The notes under the pieces: model-generated
Told to the model about the DNA's origin: nothing
Seen by the model: only the letters and a program-made list of their open reading frames with translations
Database searches by the model: none
Source: CAZWDL01 sp964632995
GTDB taxonomy: Bacteria > Bacteroidota > Bacteroidia > Chitinophagales > Saprospiraceae
Assembly: GCA_964632995.1 (NCBI GenBank)
Contig: CAZWDL010000071.1
Coordinates: forward strand, 1-37,623
Length of the DNA: 37,623 nucleotides
Reading direction: 5' to 3'
Program-made: the position numbers and the translations under genes
In this document: positions 24,060-32,081 of the stretch, piece by piece
Layout: each line of letters begins with the position of its first letter
How positions within the stretch are numbered: the stretch's first letter is position 1

Positions 24060-24342
24060 AGCTATTTTTCATCATGGGATTATTGGAAAGAACCGGCGAT
24101 GTTGAACAACGGAACGTTCTTCGCAGCTTCGTTTCCTGTTTATTGTTGTTGTATGATGATTCTGTAGTTCGCTCTCTGCTTTTTGTCATTTGCATAAATT
24201 TTAACACCTCGCCCCGGCGCTGCGGCGAACGAAACGCTCCTTTGGGAAGTTCATTCTCTAGAGGAAATGTTAAAATTTCTGATTGCTTCTCGTTGAGGGT
24301 TAAACACACCAAATGGAGAAGCTCTAGTCATTGGGAGGAGGA
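24060..24342. other. Leader region between ruvA and sprA
   Basis: This 283-bp gap separates ruvA from sprA on the minus strand. It holds a perfect 10-bp inverted repeat, AAATTTTAAC (24196-24205) and GTTAAAATTT (24269-24278), which extends imperfectly to about 14 bp. No TAnnTTTG element was found on the sprA strand. An 86-codon reading frame across it (24052-24312, minus) has no protein-like features. Confidence 0.55.
24196..24278. repeat. Inverted repeat in the sprA leader
   Basis: The arms AAATTTTAAC and GTTAAAATTT are exact inverted copies separated by 63 bp; allowing one mismatch the match runs CAnAAATTTTAACA. This could be a paired operator site, or a stem enclosing a GC-rich loop (GGCGCTGCGGCG region). 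Confidence 0.6.
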
Positions 24343-24933
24343 TCAGGATAACTGTTTCAGGGCCTGTTTTACCAGTTCCTCCACGTTGGCCGCTTCGGGT
24401 TTTTCGCGAAGGGCCTTCTTTAACGCTTTCTGGGCCTGAATACGAGTGAATCCCAGTGCAACTAATCCAGATAACGCCTCATCTCTGATTGTATTGTTTA
24501 CGGCGGGCAATGTTAACGGTGCATCGCCCGATTCTTTGATCAGTTTATCCTTCAGATCCAGGATTATTCGCTTAGCGGTTTTCGGCCCGATCCCTTTAAC
24601 TTGCTTGAACGCCGCTACATCTTCCCCGATGATGGCCGCGCGCACCTCTTCCGGGTTTAGGGAAGAGAGCAAAATCTGTGCCGTATTCGGGCCGATGCCG
24701 GAAACCGAGATCAGGTGTACAAACAACTTCCGTTCTATATCCTCCGCGAAACCGAACAGCGTCTGAGCGTCCTCCTTGACATGCAAATAAGTGAGAATCT
24801 TGACCGTGGCCAGCGCCTCAATCTTCGCATAGGTGTGCAGGCTGATGTTGATGTGATAGCCCACGCCGCCGGCTTCCACAATGAGGTAGGTCGGACTCTT
24901 GTGCGTAATGGGACCTTTTACATAGGAGATCAT
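24343..24933 (-). CDS. ruvA: Holliday junction branch migration protein RuvA
   Basis: A 196-residue DNA-binding subunit of the RuvAB branch-migration motor, which processes Holliday junctions in recombination and repair. Domain I is an OB fold (residues 1-62, MISYVKGPI to YLHVKEDAQTLFGF). Domain II holds the two helix-hairpin-helix motifs, VSGIGPNTA and VKGIGPKTA. Domain III (about 150-196) is the RuvB-contacting three-helix unit, with ALVALGF-type sequence (SGLVALGFTRIQAQKAL). The start at 24933 is favoured by AGGAA just upstream; a reading from 24963 adds ten residues. sprA follows on the same strand after 283 bp. ruvB and ruvC are elsewhere. Confidence 0.96.
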   Translation of the reverse strand: MISYVKGPITHKSPTYLIVEAGGVGYHINISLHTYAKIEALATVKILTYLHVKEDAQTLFGFAEDIERKLFVHLISVSGIGPNTAQILLSSLNPEEVRAAIIGEDVAAFKQVKGIGPKTAKRIILDLKDKLIKESGDAPLTLPAVNNTIRDEALSGLVALGFTRIQAQKALKKALREKPEAANVEELVKQALKQLS

Positions 24934-24960
24934 GGTTCCTGGTTTTTCAAAAAACGTCCA

Positions 24961-24968
24961 CAAAGGTA
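24961..24968 (-). promoter_or_regulatory. Candidate -7 element of ruvA
   Basis: Minus-strand TACCTTTG fits TAnnTTTG and would start transcription about 22 nt before the ruvA ATG. The -33 element is not obvious. It forms a divergent pair with the purD element. Confidence 0.55.
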
Positions 24969-25039
24969 AAATAATTTATGAGGAGAGGATTGATCGCCAG
25001 AACTCTAATTTGTCAACTTCAGCCGCCAGGCTTATTTCT

Positions 25040-25047
25040 TATCTTTG
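25040..25047 (+). promoter_or_regulatory. Candidate -7 element of purD
   Basis: TATCTTTG fits TAnnTTTG and would start transcription about 12 nt before the purD ATG. A TTTG lies upstream at 25009-25012, but the 27-bp spacing is longer than usual. Confidence 0.55.
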
Positions 25048-25065
25048 TGGAAAAAACGGTAAGCT

Positions 25066-26340
25066 ATGAATATTCTTCTGCTGGGCAGTGGCGGGCGCGA
25101 GCACGCTTTCGCCTGGAAACTCGTACAAAGCGAACAATGCGATCAACTCTACATCGCCCCCGGCAATGCCGGAACGGAGCTGCTGGGCAGCAACCTGGAT
25201 ATTGACCCCAACGACTTTGAAGCCGTGGGTGACGCCGTCCGGGAGCACCATATCGGGATGGTGGTCGTCGGTCCGGAGGAACCGCTGGTGCGGGGTATCT
25301 ACGATTTCTTTCAGCTCGATGAGCAACTGAGCGGGGTTCATCTGATCGGCCCCTCCCAAACGGGCGCCCGTCTCGAGGGCAGCAAAGCCTACGCCAAAGC
25401 CTTTATGGAGGCCCGCGACATACCCACGGCCCGCTATCGCGAATTTACAGCTGACAACATGGAGGAAGGCCTGGCATACATCACCCAGCAGGCTCCTCCC
25501 ATCGTGCTGAAAGCCGACGGGCTTGCCGCCGGCAAAGGCGTACTCATCCTCTCCTCGGTGGAAGAGGCGCAGCGGGAATTCAAAAGTATGCTGGAAGGAA
25601 AGTTCGGCGCCGCCGGCGAACGGGTAGTCATCGAGCAGTTCCTCGACGGAGTTGAATTCTCGGTCTTCGTACTGACCGACGGCAAAGACTACAAAATCCT
25701 GCCGGTAGCCAAAGATTACAAACGCATCGGCGAGGGGGACAGCGGCCTGAATACCGGCGGCATGGGCTCGGTCTCTCCGGTCCCCTTTGTCGATGAGAAA
25801 CTAATGCAGCAGGTGGAGCAACGCATCATCCGGCCTACCGTAAGCGGCCTGCAGGAAGAAAAAATAGCCTACCAGGGATTCCTCTTTTTGGGGCTCATCA
25901 AAGTAGACGGCGCCCCCTACGTCATTGAATACAACTGCCGCATGGGCGACCCGGAAACGCAGGTCGTCTTCCCCCGCCTCAAAAATGACCTGGTGGAGCT
26001 GCTGCTCGCTACTGCCGAAGGGCGCCTGCCGGAAGTGAAGATCGAAGAAGATTTCCGGGCGGCGGCGGCCGTCATCCTCGCCTCCGGCGGCTATCCGGAG
26101 GCCTACGAAAAAGGCAAGCCCATCACGAATATCGACAAGGTCGAAGATAGCCTCGTCTTCCACGGCGGCACAAAAAACAAGAACGGCCACCTGGTCACAA
26201 ACGGCGGTCGCGTGCTGGCCATCACCTCTTATGGGCGCAACGTCAGATCGGCACTGGAAAAGTCGAACAAAAACGCGGAAGTCATTCATTTCGAAGGCAA
26301 GTACTTCCGCCGGGATATCGGGTTCGACCTGGGAGATTAA
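25066..26340 (+). CDS. purD: Phosphoribosylamine-glycine ligase
   Basis: This 424-residue ATP-grasp enzyme joins glycine to 5-phosphoribosylamine to make GAR, the second step of de novo purine synthesis. The N domain starts MNILLLGSGGREHAFAWKL. The ATP-grasp region carries VLKADGLAAGKGV and FLDGVEFSVF. The signature NTGGMGSVSPVPF follows, then NCRMGDPETQV. The C-terminal domain has VILASGGYPE. All are typical and the length is normal. The gap to murF-alr is only 27 bp, so the two are probably co-transcribed, though their pathways differ. Confidence 0.97.
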   Translation: MNILLLGSGGREHAFAWKLVQSEQCDQLYIAPGNAGTELLGSNLDIDPNDFEAVGDAVREHHIGMVVVGPEEPLVRGIYDFFQLDEQLSGVHLIGPSQTGARLEGSKAYAKAFMEARDIPTARYREFTADNMEEGLAYITQQAPPIVLKADGLAAGKGVLILSSVEEAQREFKSMLEGKFGAAGERVVIEQFLDGVEFSVFVLTDGKDYKILPVAKDYKRIGEGDSGLNTGGMGSVSPVPFVDEKLMQQVEQRIIRPTVSGLQEEKIAYQGFLFLGLIKVDGAPYVIEYNCRMGDPETQVVFPRLKNDLVELLLATAEGRLPEVKIEEDFRAAAAVILASGGYPEAYEKGKPITNIDKVEDSLVFHGGTKNKNGHLVTNGGRVLAITSYGRNVRSALEKSNKNAEVIHFEGKYFRRDIGFDLGD

Positions 26341-26367
26341 GCCGGATTTCTGATCCTGACTCAACCA

Positions 26368-28842
26368 ATGAGCACCCTCATGTACACCATCCGACAAATC
26401 GCCGGCATCACGGGAGGGCAACTGCGGCAAGAGGCTCCGGGCCGCCCTGTTGTTGAGCACTTGCTGCTCGACAGCCGGCGTATCTTTTTTGCGGAGACCT
26501 CCTTGTTCTTCGCCATAAAGGGAGAACGGCACGACGGGCACGACTACCTGCCCGAACTGTACCGCGCAGGCGTGCGCCATTTTCTCATTTCCCGAAAGGT
26601 GAACCCACTTGATTATCCGGAGGCCAGCCTGCTCTTACACGAAGATCCGGTAGCGGCCCTGCAAGAATTGGCAGCCTACCATCGCCGACGCTTCGCCCTG
26701 CCGGTCATCGGCATTACCGGCAGTAACGGAAAAACCATTGTCAAGGAGTGGCTCTTTCAGTTGCTCCACGATGACTATTACCTGGTGCGAAGCCCGGGCA
26801 GCTACAACTCTCAGGTAGGCGTGCCGCTTTCTGTCTGGCAGATTAACCCGGCGCATGAACTCGGTATTTTTGAGGCCGGCATATCGCGCCGCGGAGAAAT
26901 GGCGCAGCTCTCCTCTATCATTGATTGCAACATTGGGCTGTTTACCAATATCGGCGCAGCTCACAGCGAAGGGTTTCGCTCGCGCGGGGAGAAGCTGCGC
27001 GAGAAGTTGCAGCTGTTCCGGCAAGCCGATATCGTTTTTTATTGCGCCGACCAAGAGGAAGTCGATGAGGCTATTCGTACGCTGAACCGGCCCCGCTTCA
27101 CCTGGTCGCGCTGGCGGCCTGCCGATCTCTACATCAGCCGGACCCGGCAGGCGGACGGACAAACCGAAATCCGGGGCGAATACCTGGAGGAACAACTGGA
27201 GGTCCGCATTCCTTTTACCGATGCCGCTTCCGTAGAAAATGCGATTCACTGCTGGGCCCTGGCCTTGTACCTGGGTATCGATCCCGGCCTTATTGCCGAA
27301 CGCATGTCACACCTGGCCCCGGTCGCCATGCGTCTGGAGCTCAAGGAGGGCATCAACGGCAGTATTGTAATCAACGACAGTTACAACAACGACCTGAGTT
27401 CGCTGAGTAACGCCCTCAGCTTCCTGGAACAACAGGGCCGCAGCGAACGGCGAACCCTCATTTTGTCCGATATTCTGCAGAGTGGGATGGACGACGAGGA
27501 GCTCTACCGCCGGGTCGGCCTGCTGATCCGGGAGAAGCAGTTGCGGCGGGTCATCGGTATTGGTCTTCGGACGCCCCTGCTCGCTTCTTTTCTCCCGCCT
27601 GCCGTAAAAAAGGCCTTTTTTGCTACGACAGATGATTTTCTGAATGCCGTTGACAAGTTCGAGTTCCACCGGGAAGTCATACTCCTGAAAGGAGCCCGTC
27701 CTTTCGCCTTCGAACGCATCGCCCGGCGTTTGGCTCAGCAGGTGCACCAGACCAGCCTGGAGATCAAACTTGATGCGCTGGTGCACAATCTGAATGTGTA
27801 TCGCCGGCAACTGCGCCCCGGCGTACAACTCATGGCCATGGTGAAAGCTTCCGCTTACGGCGGCGGCGGCCTGGAAATAGCAAAGCTGCTGGAATTCCAA
27901 CGCGTGGCCTACCTCGCTGTCGCCTACGCCGACGAAGGCGTGGAGCTGCGGCAGGGGGGTGTGCAGCTGCCTGTAGTGGTCCTCAATGCCGAGCCCGCTA
28001 CTTTTGAAGCCTTGCTGCGCTTTGGCCTGGAACCGGAAATATACAGCCTGCGGCAGCTGCAGCAATTCGCCTCCTTTGCCGCCGGTCGCCCCAAACTGCC
28101 GGCCATTCACCTCAAGATCGATACGGGGATGCGACGGCTGGGATTTGAGGAGCGCGAGCAGGAGGCTATGCTGAAGCTGTTGCAGGGAGCAACTCAGCTT
28201 AGAGTGCAGTCGGTTTTTTCTCACCTGGCCGCCAGCGAAGCGCCCGAACACGACGACTTCACCAGGGAACAGGTACGACAATTTGAACGACGGTACGAAG
28301 TTATCGCCGAGGCACTGGGCTACCGCCCGCTGCGTCATATTCTCAACTCCAGCGGCATTGCCCGCTTCCCCGGTTTCCAGTTGGATATGGTTCGCCTTGG
28401 CATCGGGATGTACGGCAGCGATGCCAGCGGGGTGTTCCGTGAGTTGCTGCAACCCGTATTCCATTATAAAGCTCATATTTCTCAGATCAAGGAGCTGGCC
28501 CCTGGTGAAACCGTCGGCTACGGCCGCCGGGCGCTCGCCGGCCATCACCGCCGCATCGCCACCATCACGGCGGGTTACGCTGACGGCCTGCCCCGCGCTG
28601 CCGGTAACGGCCGCTATTCCGTGCTGATCCGGGATCGCCGCGCCCCTATCGTCGGCAGTGTATGTATGGATATGTGCATGGTGGATATTACCAGCCTGCC
28701 GGAAGCACAGGAAGGAGATGAGGTGTCTATCTTCGGTGATGCGCCCGGCGTAGAGGAACTGGCGGAAGCCCTGCAAACGATTCCCTATGAGGTGCTCACC
28801 GGCATCTCCCGCCGGGTGAAACGGGTGTATACGCAAGATTAA
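26368..28842 (+). CDS. Bifunctional MurF-alanine racemase fusion
   Basis: An 824-residue fusion of two enzymes of the D-Ala branch of peptidoglycan synthesis. Residues 1 to about 455 are MurF, which adds D-Ala-D-Ala to UDP-MurNAc-tripeptide using ATP (P-loop GITGSNGKT near 115-123, then NSQVGVPLSVW and INDSYNNDLSSL). From about residue 463 the alanine racemase begins (LEIKLDALVHNL). The PLP lysine is Lys493 in MVKASAY, and the second catalytic residue is Tyr737 in AGYADGLPR. Both halves retain catalytic residues. Such fusions are known in Bacteroidota. An ATG at 26380 is an alternative start that would remove four residues. One half making D-Ala for use (via Ddl) by the other gives an obvious stoichiometric logic, but channelling is unproven. 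Confidence 0.95.
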   Translation: MSTLMYTIRQIAGITGGQLRQEAPGRPVVEHLLLDSRRIFFAETSLFFAIKGERHDGHDYLPELYRAGVRHFLISRKVNPLDYPEASLLLHEDPVAALQELAAYHRRRFALPVIGITGSNGKTIVKEWLFQLLHDDYYLVRSPGSYNSQVGVPLSVWQINPAHELGIFEAGISRRGEMAQLSSIIDCNIGLFTNIGAAHSEGFRSRGEKLREKLQLFRQADIVFYCADQEEVDEAIRTLNRPRFTWSRWRPADLYISRTRQADGQTEIRGEYLEEQLEVRIPFTDAASVENAIHCWALALYLGIDPGLIAERMSHLAPVAMRLELKEGINGSIVINDSYNNDLSSLSNALSFLEQQGRSERRTLILSDILQSGMDDEELYRRVGLLIREKQLRRVIGIGLRTPLLASFLPPAVKKAFFATTDDFLNAVDKFEFHREVILLKGARPFAFERIARRLAQQVHQTSLEIKLDALVHNLNVYRRQLRPGVQLMAMVKASAYGGGGLEIAKLLEFQRVAYLAVAYADEGVELRQGGVQLPVVVLNAEPATFEALLRFGLEPEIYSLRQLQQFASFAAGRPKLPAIHLKIDTGMRRLGFEEREQEAMLKLLQGATQLRVQSVFSHLAASEAPEHDDFTREQVRQFERRYEVIAEALGYRPLRHILNSSGIARFPGFQLDMVRLGIGMYGSDASGVFRELLQPVFHYKAHISQIKELAPGETVGYGRRALAGHHRRIATITAGYADGLPRAAGNGRYSVLIRDRRAPIVGSVCMDMCMVDITSLPEAQEGDEVSIFGDAPGVEELAEALQTIPYEVLTGISRRVKRVYTQD

Positions 28843-28930
28843 ACCGGAAGAGGAGGAGATTGGAGCGCGAGGTAAAAGAAGACAGAGGAACAAGGAAACC
28901 TACAACCATACAACCCTATGCATTTTTTAC

Positions 28931-28938
28931 TAATTTTG
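28931..28938 (+). promoter_or_regulatory. Candidate -7 element of the ppiC-surA block
   Basis: TAATTTTG fits TAnnTTTG. Transcription from about 28944 would give a leader of roughly 90 nt before the PpiC gene. No clear -33 TTG was seen. The 191-bp gap after murF-alr supports a separate promoter. Confidence 0.5.
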
Positions 28939-29033
28939 CGAAACTTTCAGGTACTTGATTGACTATAATACCGTTAAGACCTTGTTCTTTATTCCTGATA
29001 CGCTTGAAAACTACAGATAAAATCAAACGACCC

Positions 29034-31001
29034 ATGGCATTTCGAATTACATTCCTGGTTACGGCCTTCCTTTGGACGATGTGGCTTCCCGCACAGGAGC
29101 AGGACCCTGTCTTATTTTCTGTTGAAGGCGACCCGGTTTACCTCTCGGAATTCAAATACATTTACGAAAAAACCAACGGCGATAATGCCGACTACTCCCG
29201 CAAATCACTGGAGGAATACCTCGATCTGTACGTTCGCTTTAAGCTAAAAGTACAACGTGCCAAGGATATGCAACTGGACACTATCCCGAGCCTGCAACGC
29301 GAACTGGAAGGCTATCGCCGGCAACTGGCCGACTCTTACCTGATTGACAAGGAGGTGACGGACAAGCTCGTCCGGGAAGCCTACGAGCGCTCCAGGCAGG
29401 ACGTGGATATCAGTCATATCCTTATTTCATTGCCGGCAAACGCCGCCCCGGAAGATACGCTGGCGGCCTATGAGCAAGCAATGGAGGCCAAACGACGCCT
29501 GGAAAGCGGCGAGGATTTCGCCGGGGTGGCCCGGGAGCTGTCGCAAGACCGCTCGGCCGAGCGCAACGGGGGCAACATCGGCTATGTGACCGTCCTCTTT
29601 CCCAACGGGTACTACCCAATGGAAACAGCTGCCTACACCCTTCCCGAAGGCCTGCTTTCCGATCCGGTACGCACCCGCGCCGGTTATCACATCCTCCGGG
29701 TGAATGACCGCCGGCCCGCACGCGGTGAAATCGAAGTAGCTCATATCCTGCTACGCACCAAAGACGCGGATTCCGACGCCGTTAAAATACGCATCGACAG
29801 CATTCACCAGGCCCTGCAGAACGGCGCCGATTTTGGCGCGCTGGCGAGAGAGCTCTCCGAAGACAGTTACACTGCCGGAAAAGGCGGCTATATCGGCTTT
29901 TTCGGGATCAACCGGTATGAAAAAGCACTCGAAGACGCCGCTTTCGGGATCGAACAGGACAGCGCCTTCTCCGAGCCCGTACAAACCAGTATCGGCTGGC
30001 ATGTGGTCAAGCGAATAAGTCATCGCGGCATACAACCTTTTGAGATCGAAAAGCGTCGTTTAGAGGCCATGGTCAAGAAGGACGGCCGGCATGAGGCCGC
30101 TCGCCTGGCCTTGATCGAACAGATCAAAGCCGAAGCCGGCTTCACCGAAAACCCCGAAGTGCTGGCTGACTTTCAGGAAAGCCTGACCGAGGATTTTCTC
30201 AGCTTCCGCTGGAAAGCCCCGGAAGAACCTTCGGACGCCCTGCTTTTCAAACTGAACCCGGACTTCAACGTGACGCTGGGCGACTTCACAGCCTTCCTGA
30301 GTCAGGCATCGCGGCAGCGGGCCGCGCTGGGCCGGGAAACCGATACCGGGATGGCGGTGGCCAAACTGTACGACGATTTTATCAAGCAGCAGATCATCCG
30401 CTTTGAAGAAAAGCGGCTGGAGGAAAAATATCCGGAGTTCAAGCACCTGATGAATGAATACGAAGAGGGCATCCTGCTGTTTGAAGCAACACAGCGGGAG
30501 GTGTGGAATAAAGCTTCCCAGGATACAGCAGGCCTCAAGGAGTTTTACAAGCGCGTAAAACGCAAATACCGTTGGGACGAACGCGCCAAAGCCAGTATCT
30601 TTTACCTCAGCGCCAAAGACAAAGACAAGATCGAGGAGCTGCGGGCTTACGCCGAAACGCATACGCCGGAAGAGGTGCTTGCCCATTTCAACTCCGAAGA
30701 CAATATCATGGTGAGCGTGGAAGACCGGATGCTGGAAAAAACGAAAAACAACCTCCTCATCGGAACCCCCTGGCAGGAGAAAGCGCTGAGCCAGACCAAG
30801 GAGAACAGCCGCAATAATTCGCTGTCTTTCATAAAAATTGAGGAAATCATCCCCGCTACTACTAAAACACTTGACGAAGCCCGGGGGTACATCATCGCCG
30901 AATACCAGGACTACCTGGAACAGCAATGGGTGAAAAAACTCCGGGAAACGTATGAGCTCACGATCAATGAGCAAGTCGTCGAGCGGTTGATACGCGAATG
31001 A
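29034..31001 (+). CDS. PpiC-type peptidyl-prolyl isomerase with two parvulin domains, exported
   Basis: A 655-residue exported folding protein. A signal peptide (MAFRITFLVTAFLWTMWLPAQ) sets the start at 29034; a TTG reading from 28959 is unlikely. A SurA-like helical segment (YLDLYVRFKLKVQRAKDM) precedes two parvulin domains at about 123-222 (ISHILISLP, GGNIGYV, AGYHILRV) and 231-336 (VAHILLRTKD, GGYIGFFG, IGWHVVKR). The ~320-residue C-terminal region is helical and charged, has no recognised domain, and is typical in length for the Bacteroidota form. Parvulins catalyse cis-trans isomerisation of prolyl bonds; periplasmic forms help outer-membrane proteins fold. It is the first of three related genes in a row. 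Confidence 0.92.
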   Translation: MAFRITFLVTAFLWTMWLPAQEQDPVLFSVEGDPVYLSEFKYIYEKTNGDNADYSRKSLEEYLDLYVRFKLKVQRAKDMQLDTIPSLQRELEGYRRQLADSYLIDKEVTDKLVREAYERSRQDVDISHILISLPANAAPEDTLAAYEQAMEAKRRLESGEDFAGVARELSQDRSAERNGGNIGYVTVLFPNGYYPMETAAYTLPEGLLSDPVRTRAGYHILRVNDRRPARGEIEVAHILLRTKDADSDAVKIRIDSIHQALQNGADFGALARELSEDSYTAGKGGYIGFFGINRYEKALEDAAFGIEQDSAFSEPVQTSIGWHVVKRISHRGIQPFEIEKRRLEAMVKKDGRHEAARLALIEQIKAEAGFTENPEVLADFQESLTEDFLSFRWKAPEEPSDALLFKLNPDFNVTLGDFTAFLSQASRQRAALGRETDTGMAVAKLYDDFIKQQIIRFEEKRLEEKYPEFKHLMNEYEEGILLFEATQREVWNKASQDTAGLKEFYKRVKRKYRWDERAKASIFYLSAKDKDKIEELRAYAETHTPEEVLAHFNSEDNIMVSVEDRMLEKTKNNLLIGTPWQEKALSQTKENSRNNSLSFIKIEEIIPATTKTLDEARGYIIAEYQDYLEQQWVKKLRETYELTINEQVVERLIRE

Positions 31002-31025
31002 GCAACGCTTAAACGGGCTCGATCA

Positions 31026-31033
31026 TAACTTTG
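31026..31033 (+). promoter_or_regulatory. Candidate -7 element of the SurA-like lipoprotein gene
   Basis: TAACTTTG fits TAnnTTTG and lies about 107 bp upstream of the start codon, in the 139-bp gap after the PpiC gene. No clear -33 element was seen. Confidence 0.4.
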
Positions 31034-31140
31034 CCGTGCTTCTCTGCCTGAGCGGCCTTGTGTTCCGGCGCTCAGGCGCCCCGCGCGATGCAAAGCCCGG
31101 CAAAGTGGCCGAATGGCTGCTGAAATTTAAATTGGATAGC

Positions 31141-32001
31141 ATGAAAACGCTGCTGTATACCGGTATCTTTTTGGTAAGCGCCCTGTTGTTGGCTGCCTGC
31201 GGGTCGGGCAATTCCGCTGAGGAAGAAGATGAACTGTTGGCCAAAGTGTATAACAAGTCGCTTTACCTCTCAGAACTGGAAGGAATGTTCCCCGAAGGAA
31301 CGACGGCTTCCGACAGTTCGCTGATCATCAATGCCTACGTCAATCGCTGGGTGCGGGAAGCCCTGATACTCTACGAGGCGGAACGCAATATCCCCAAGGA
31401 CCTCAACATCGACAAACTGGTCAGGGACTATCGCGCTTCCCTCATACGGGCCAATTACGAACGCATCCTGGTAGAAGAACTGCTCGATTCCGTTATCACC
31501 CAGGCCGAACTGATCGACTTCTACCAAAAAAATAAAAGCCAGTATCAACTGGAAACCCCTATTATCCGTTGCTACTTTGTAAAGGTGCCGACCCCTGTCC
31601 CCGAATCGGGCAACCTGCGGAACTGGTGGAACAATCCATCCTCCGGCGACAATTATGACAAGCTCGTCACCTACTGCAATACTTATGCCGTTGCTCATCA
31701 CCTGGAAGACAGCACCTGGCACAAAGTCGAAGACATCGGTATGCTGCTTCCTACGGGAACGCTGACAACCAACAACATCAGCACCAAGCGGGAGTTTACC
31801 CAGCGTGACGGCGAGTTTCAATATTTCTTTAAGCTCTTTGAAGTGAAAAACAGAAAGGAAATTGCACCGCTTTCTTTTATCGAAGACCAGGCTCGTAAAG
31901 TGATCCTGCACAAACGGAAGATAAAACTGCTGGAAGATAAAAAAGAACAGATGTACGAAATGGAACTGCGCAAAAATAATATCATAGTATATACCAATTA
32001 G
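31141..32001 (+). CDS. SurA-N-terminal-like periplasmic lipoprotein without isomerase domain
   Basis: A 286-residue lipoprotein; the lipobox LLAAC gives Cys20, and this sets the start at 31141. The mature start KVYNKSLYLSELEGMFP, followed by IINAYVNRWVREALILYEAERN, resembles the N-terminal chaperone region of PpiC/SurA proteins (a start strand, then a long helix). No parvulin core such as HIL plus GGxLG is present. The C-terminus is strongly charged and helical. It is probably a holdase-type folding factor for outer-membrane proteins, anchored to a membrane; this is inferred from similarity and from the flanking PpiC and SurA genes. An upstream in-frame extension to 31036 has no signal character and was rejected. 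Confidence 0.75.
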   Translation: MKTLLYTGIFLVSALLLAACGSGNSAEEEDELLAKVYNKSLYLSELEGMFPEGTTASDSSLIINAYVNRWVREALILYEAERNIPKDLNIDKLVRDYRASLIRANYERILVEELLDSVITQAELIDFYQKNKSQYQLETPIIRCYFVKVPTPVPESGNLRNWWNNPSSGDNYDKLVTYCNTYAVAHHLEDSTWHKVEDIGMLLPTGTLTTNNISTKREFTQRDGEFQYFFKLFEVKNRKEIAPLSFIEDQARKVILHKRKIKLLEDKKEQMYEMELRKNNIIVYTN

Positions 32002-32005
32002 AATT

Positions 32006-32032
32006 TTTGCCGCTTTCTGAAGAACCGGCAAA
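32006..32032 (+). other. Hairpin between the SurA-like lipoprotein gene and surA
   Basis: TTTGCCG (32006-32012) pairs with CGGCAAA (32026-32032) across 13 bases, beginning 5 bp after the stop codon. There is no T-tract, so it may be a processing or attenuation element. Confidence 0.4.
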
Positions 32033-32081
32033 GGTTTAACCCCGGACAGTACAGGAACTCCCGCTTCCTAAAATTTTAACG

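Noticed and set aside
24052..24312. 86-codon minus-strand frame in the ruvA-sprA gap
   Set aside because: It overlaps the sprA start, is highly polar without periodic structure, and has no start context. I treat it as leader sequence.
27307..28893. 528-codon minus-strand frame across murF-alr
   Set aside because: The sense strand carries both enzyme signatures with catalytic residues, and the antisense frame has none.
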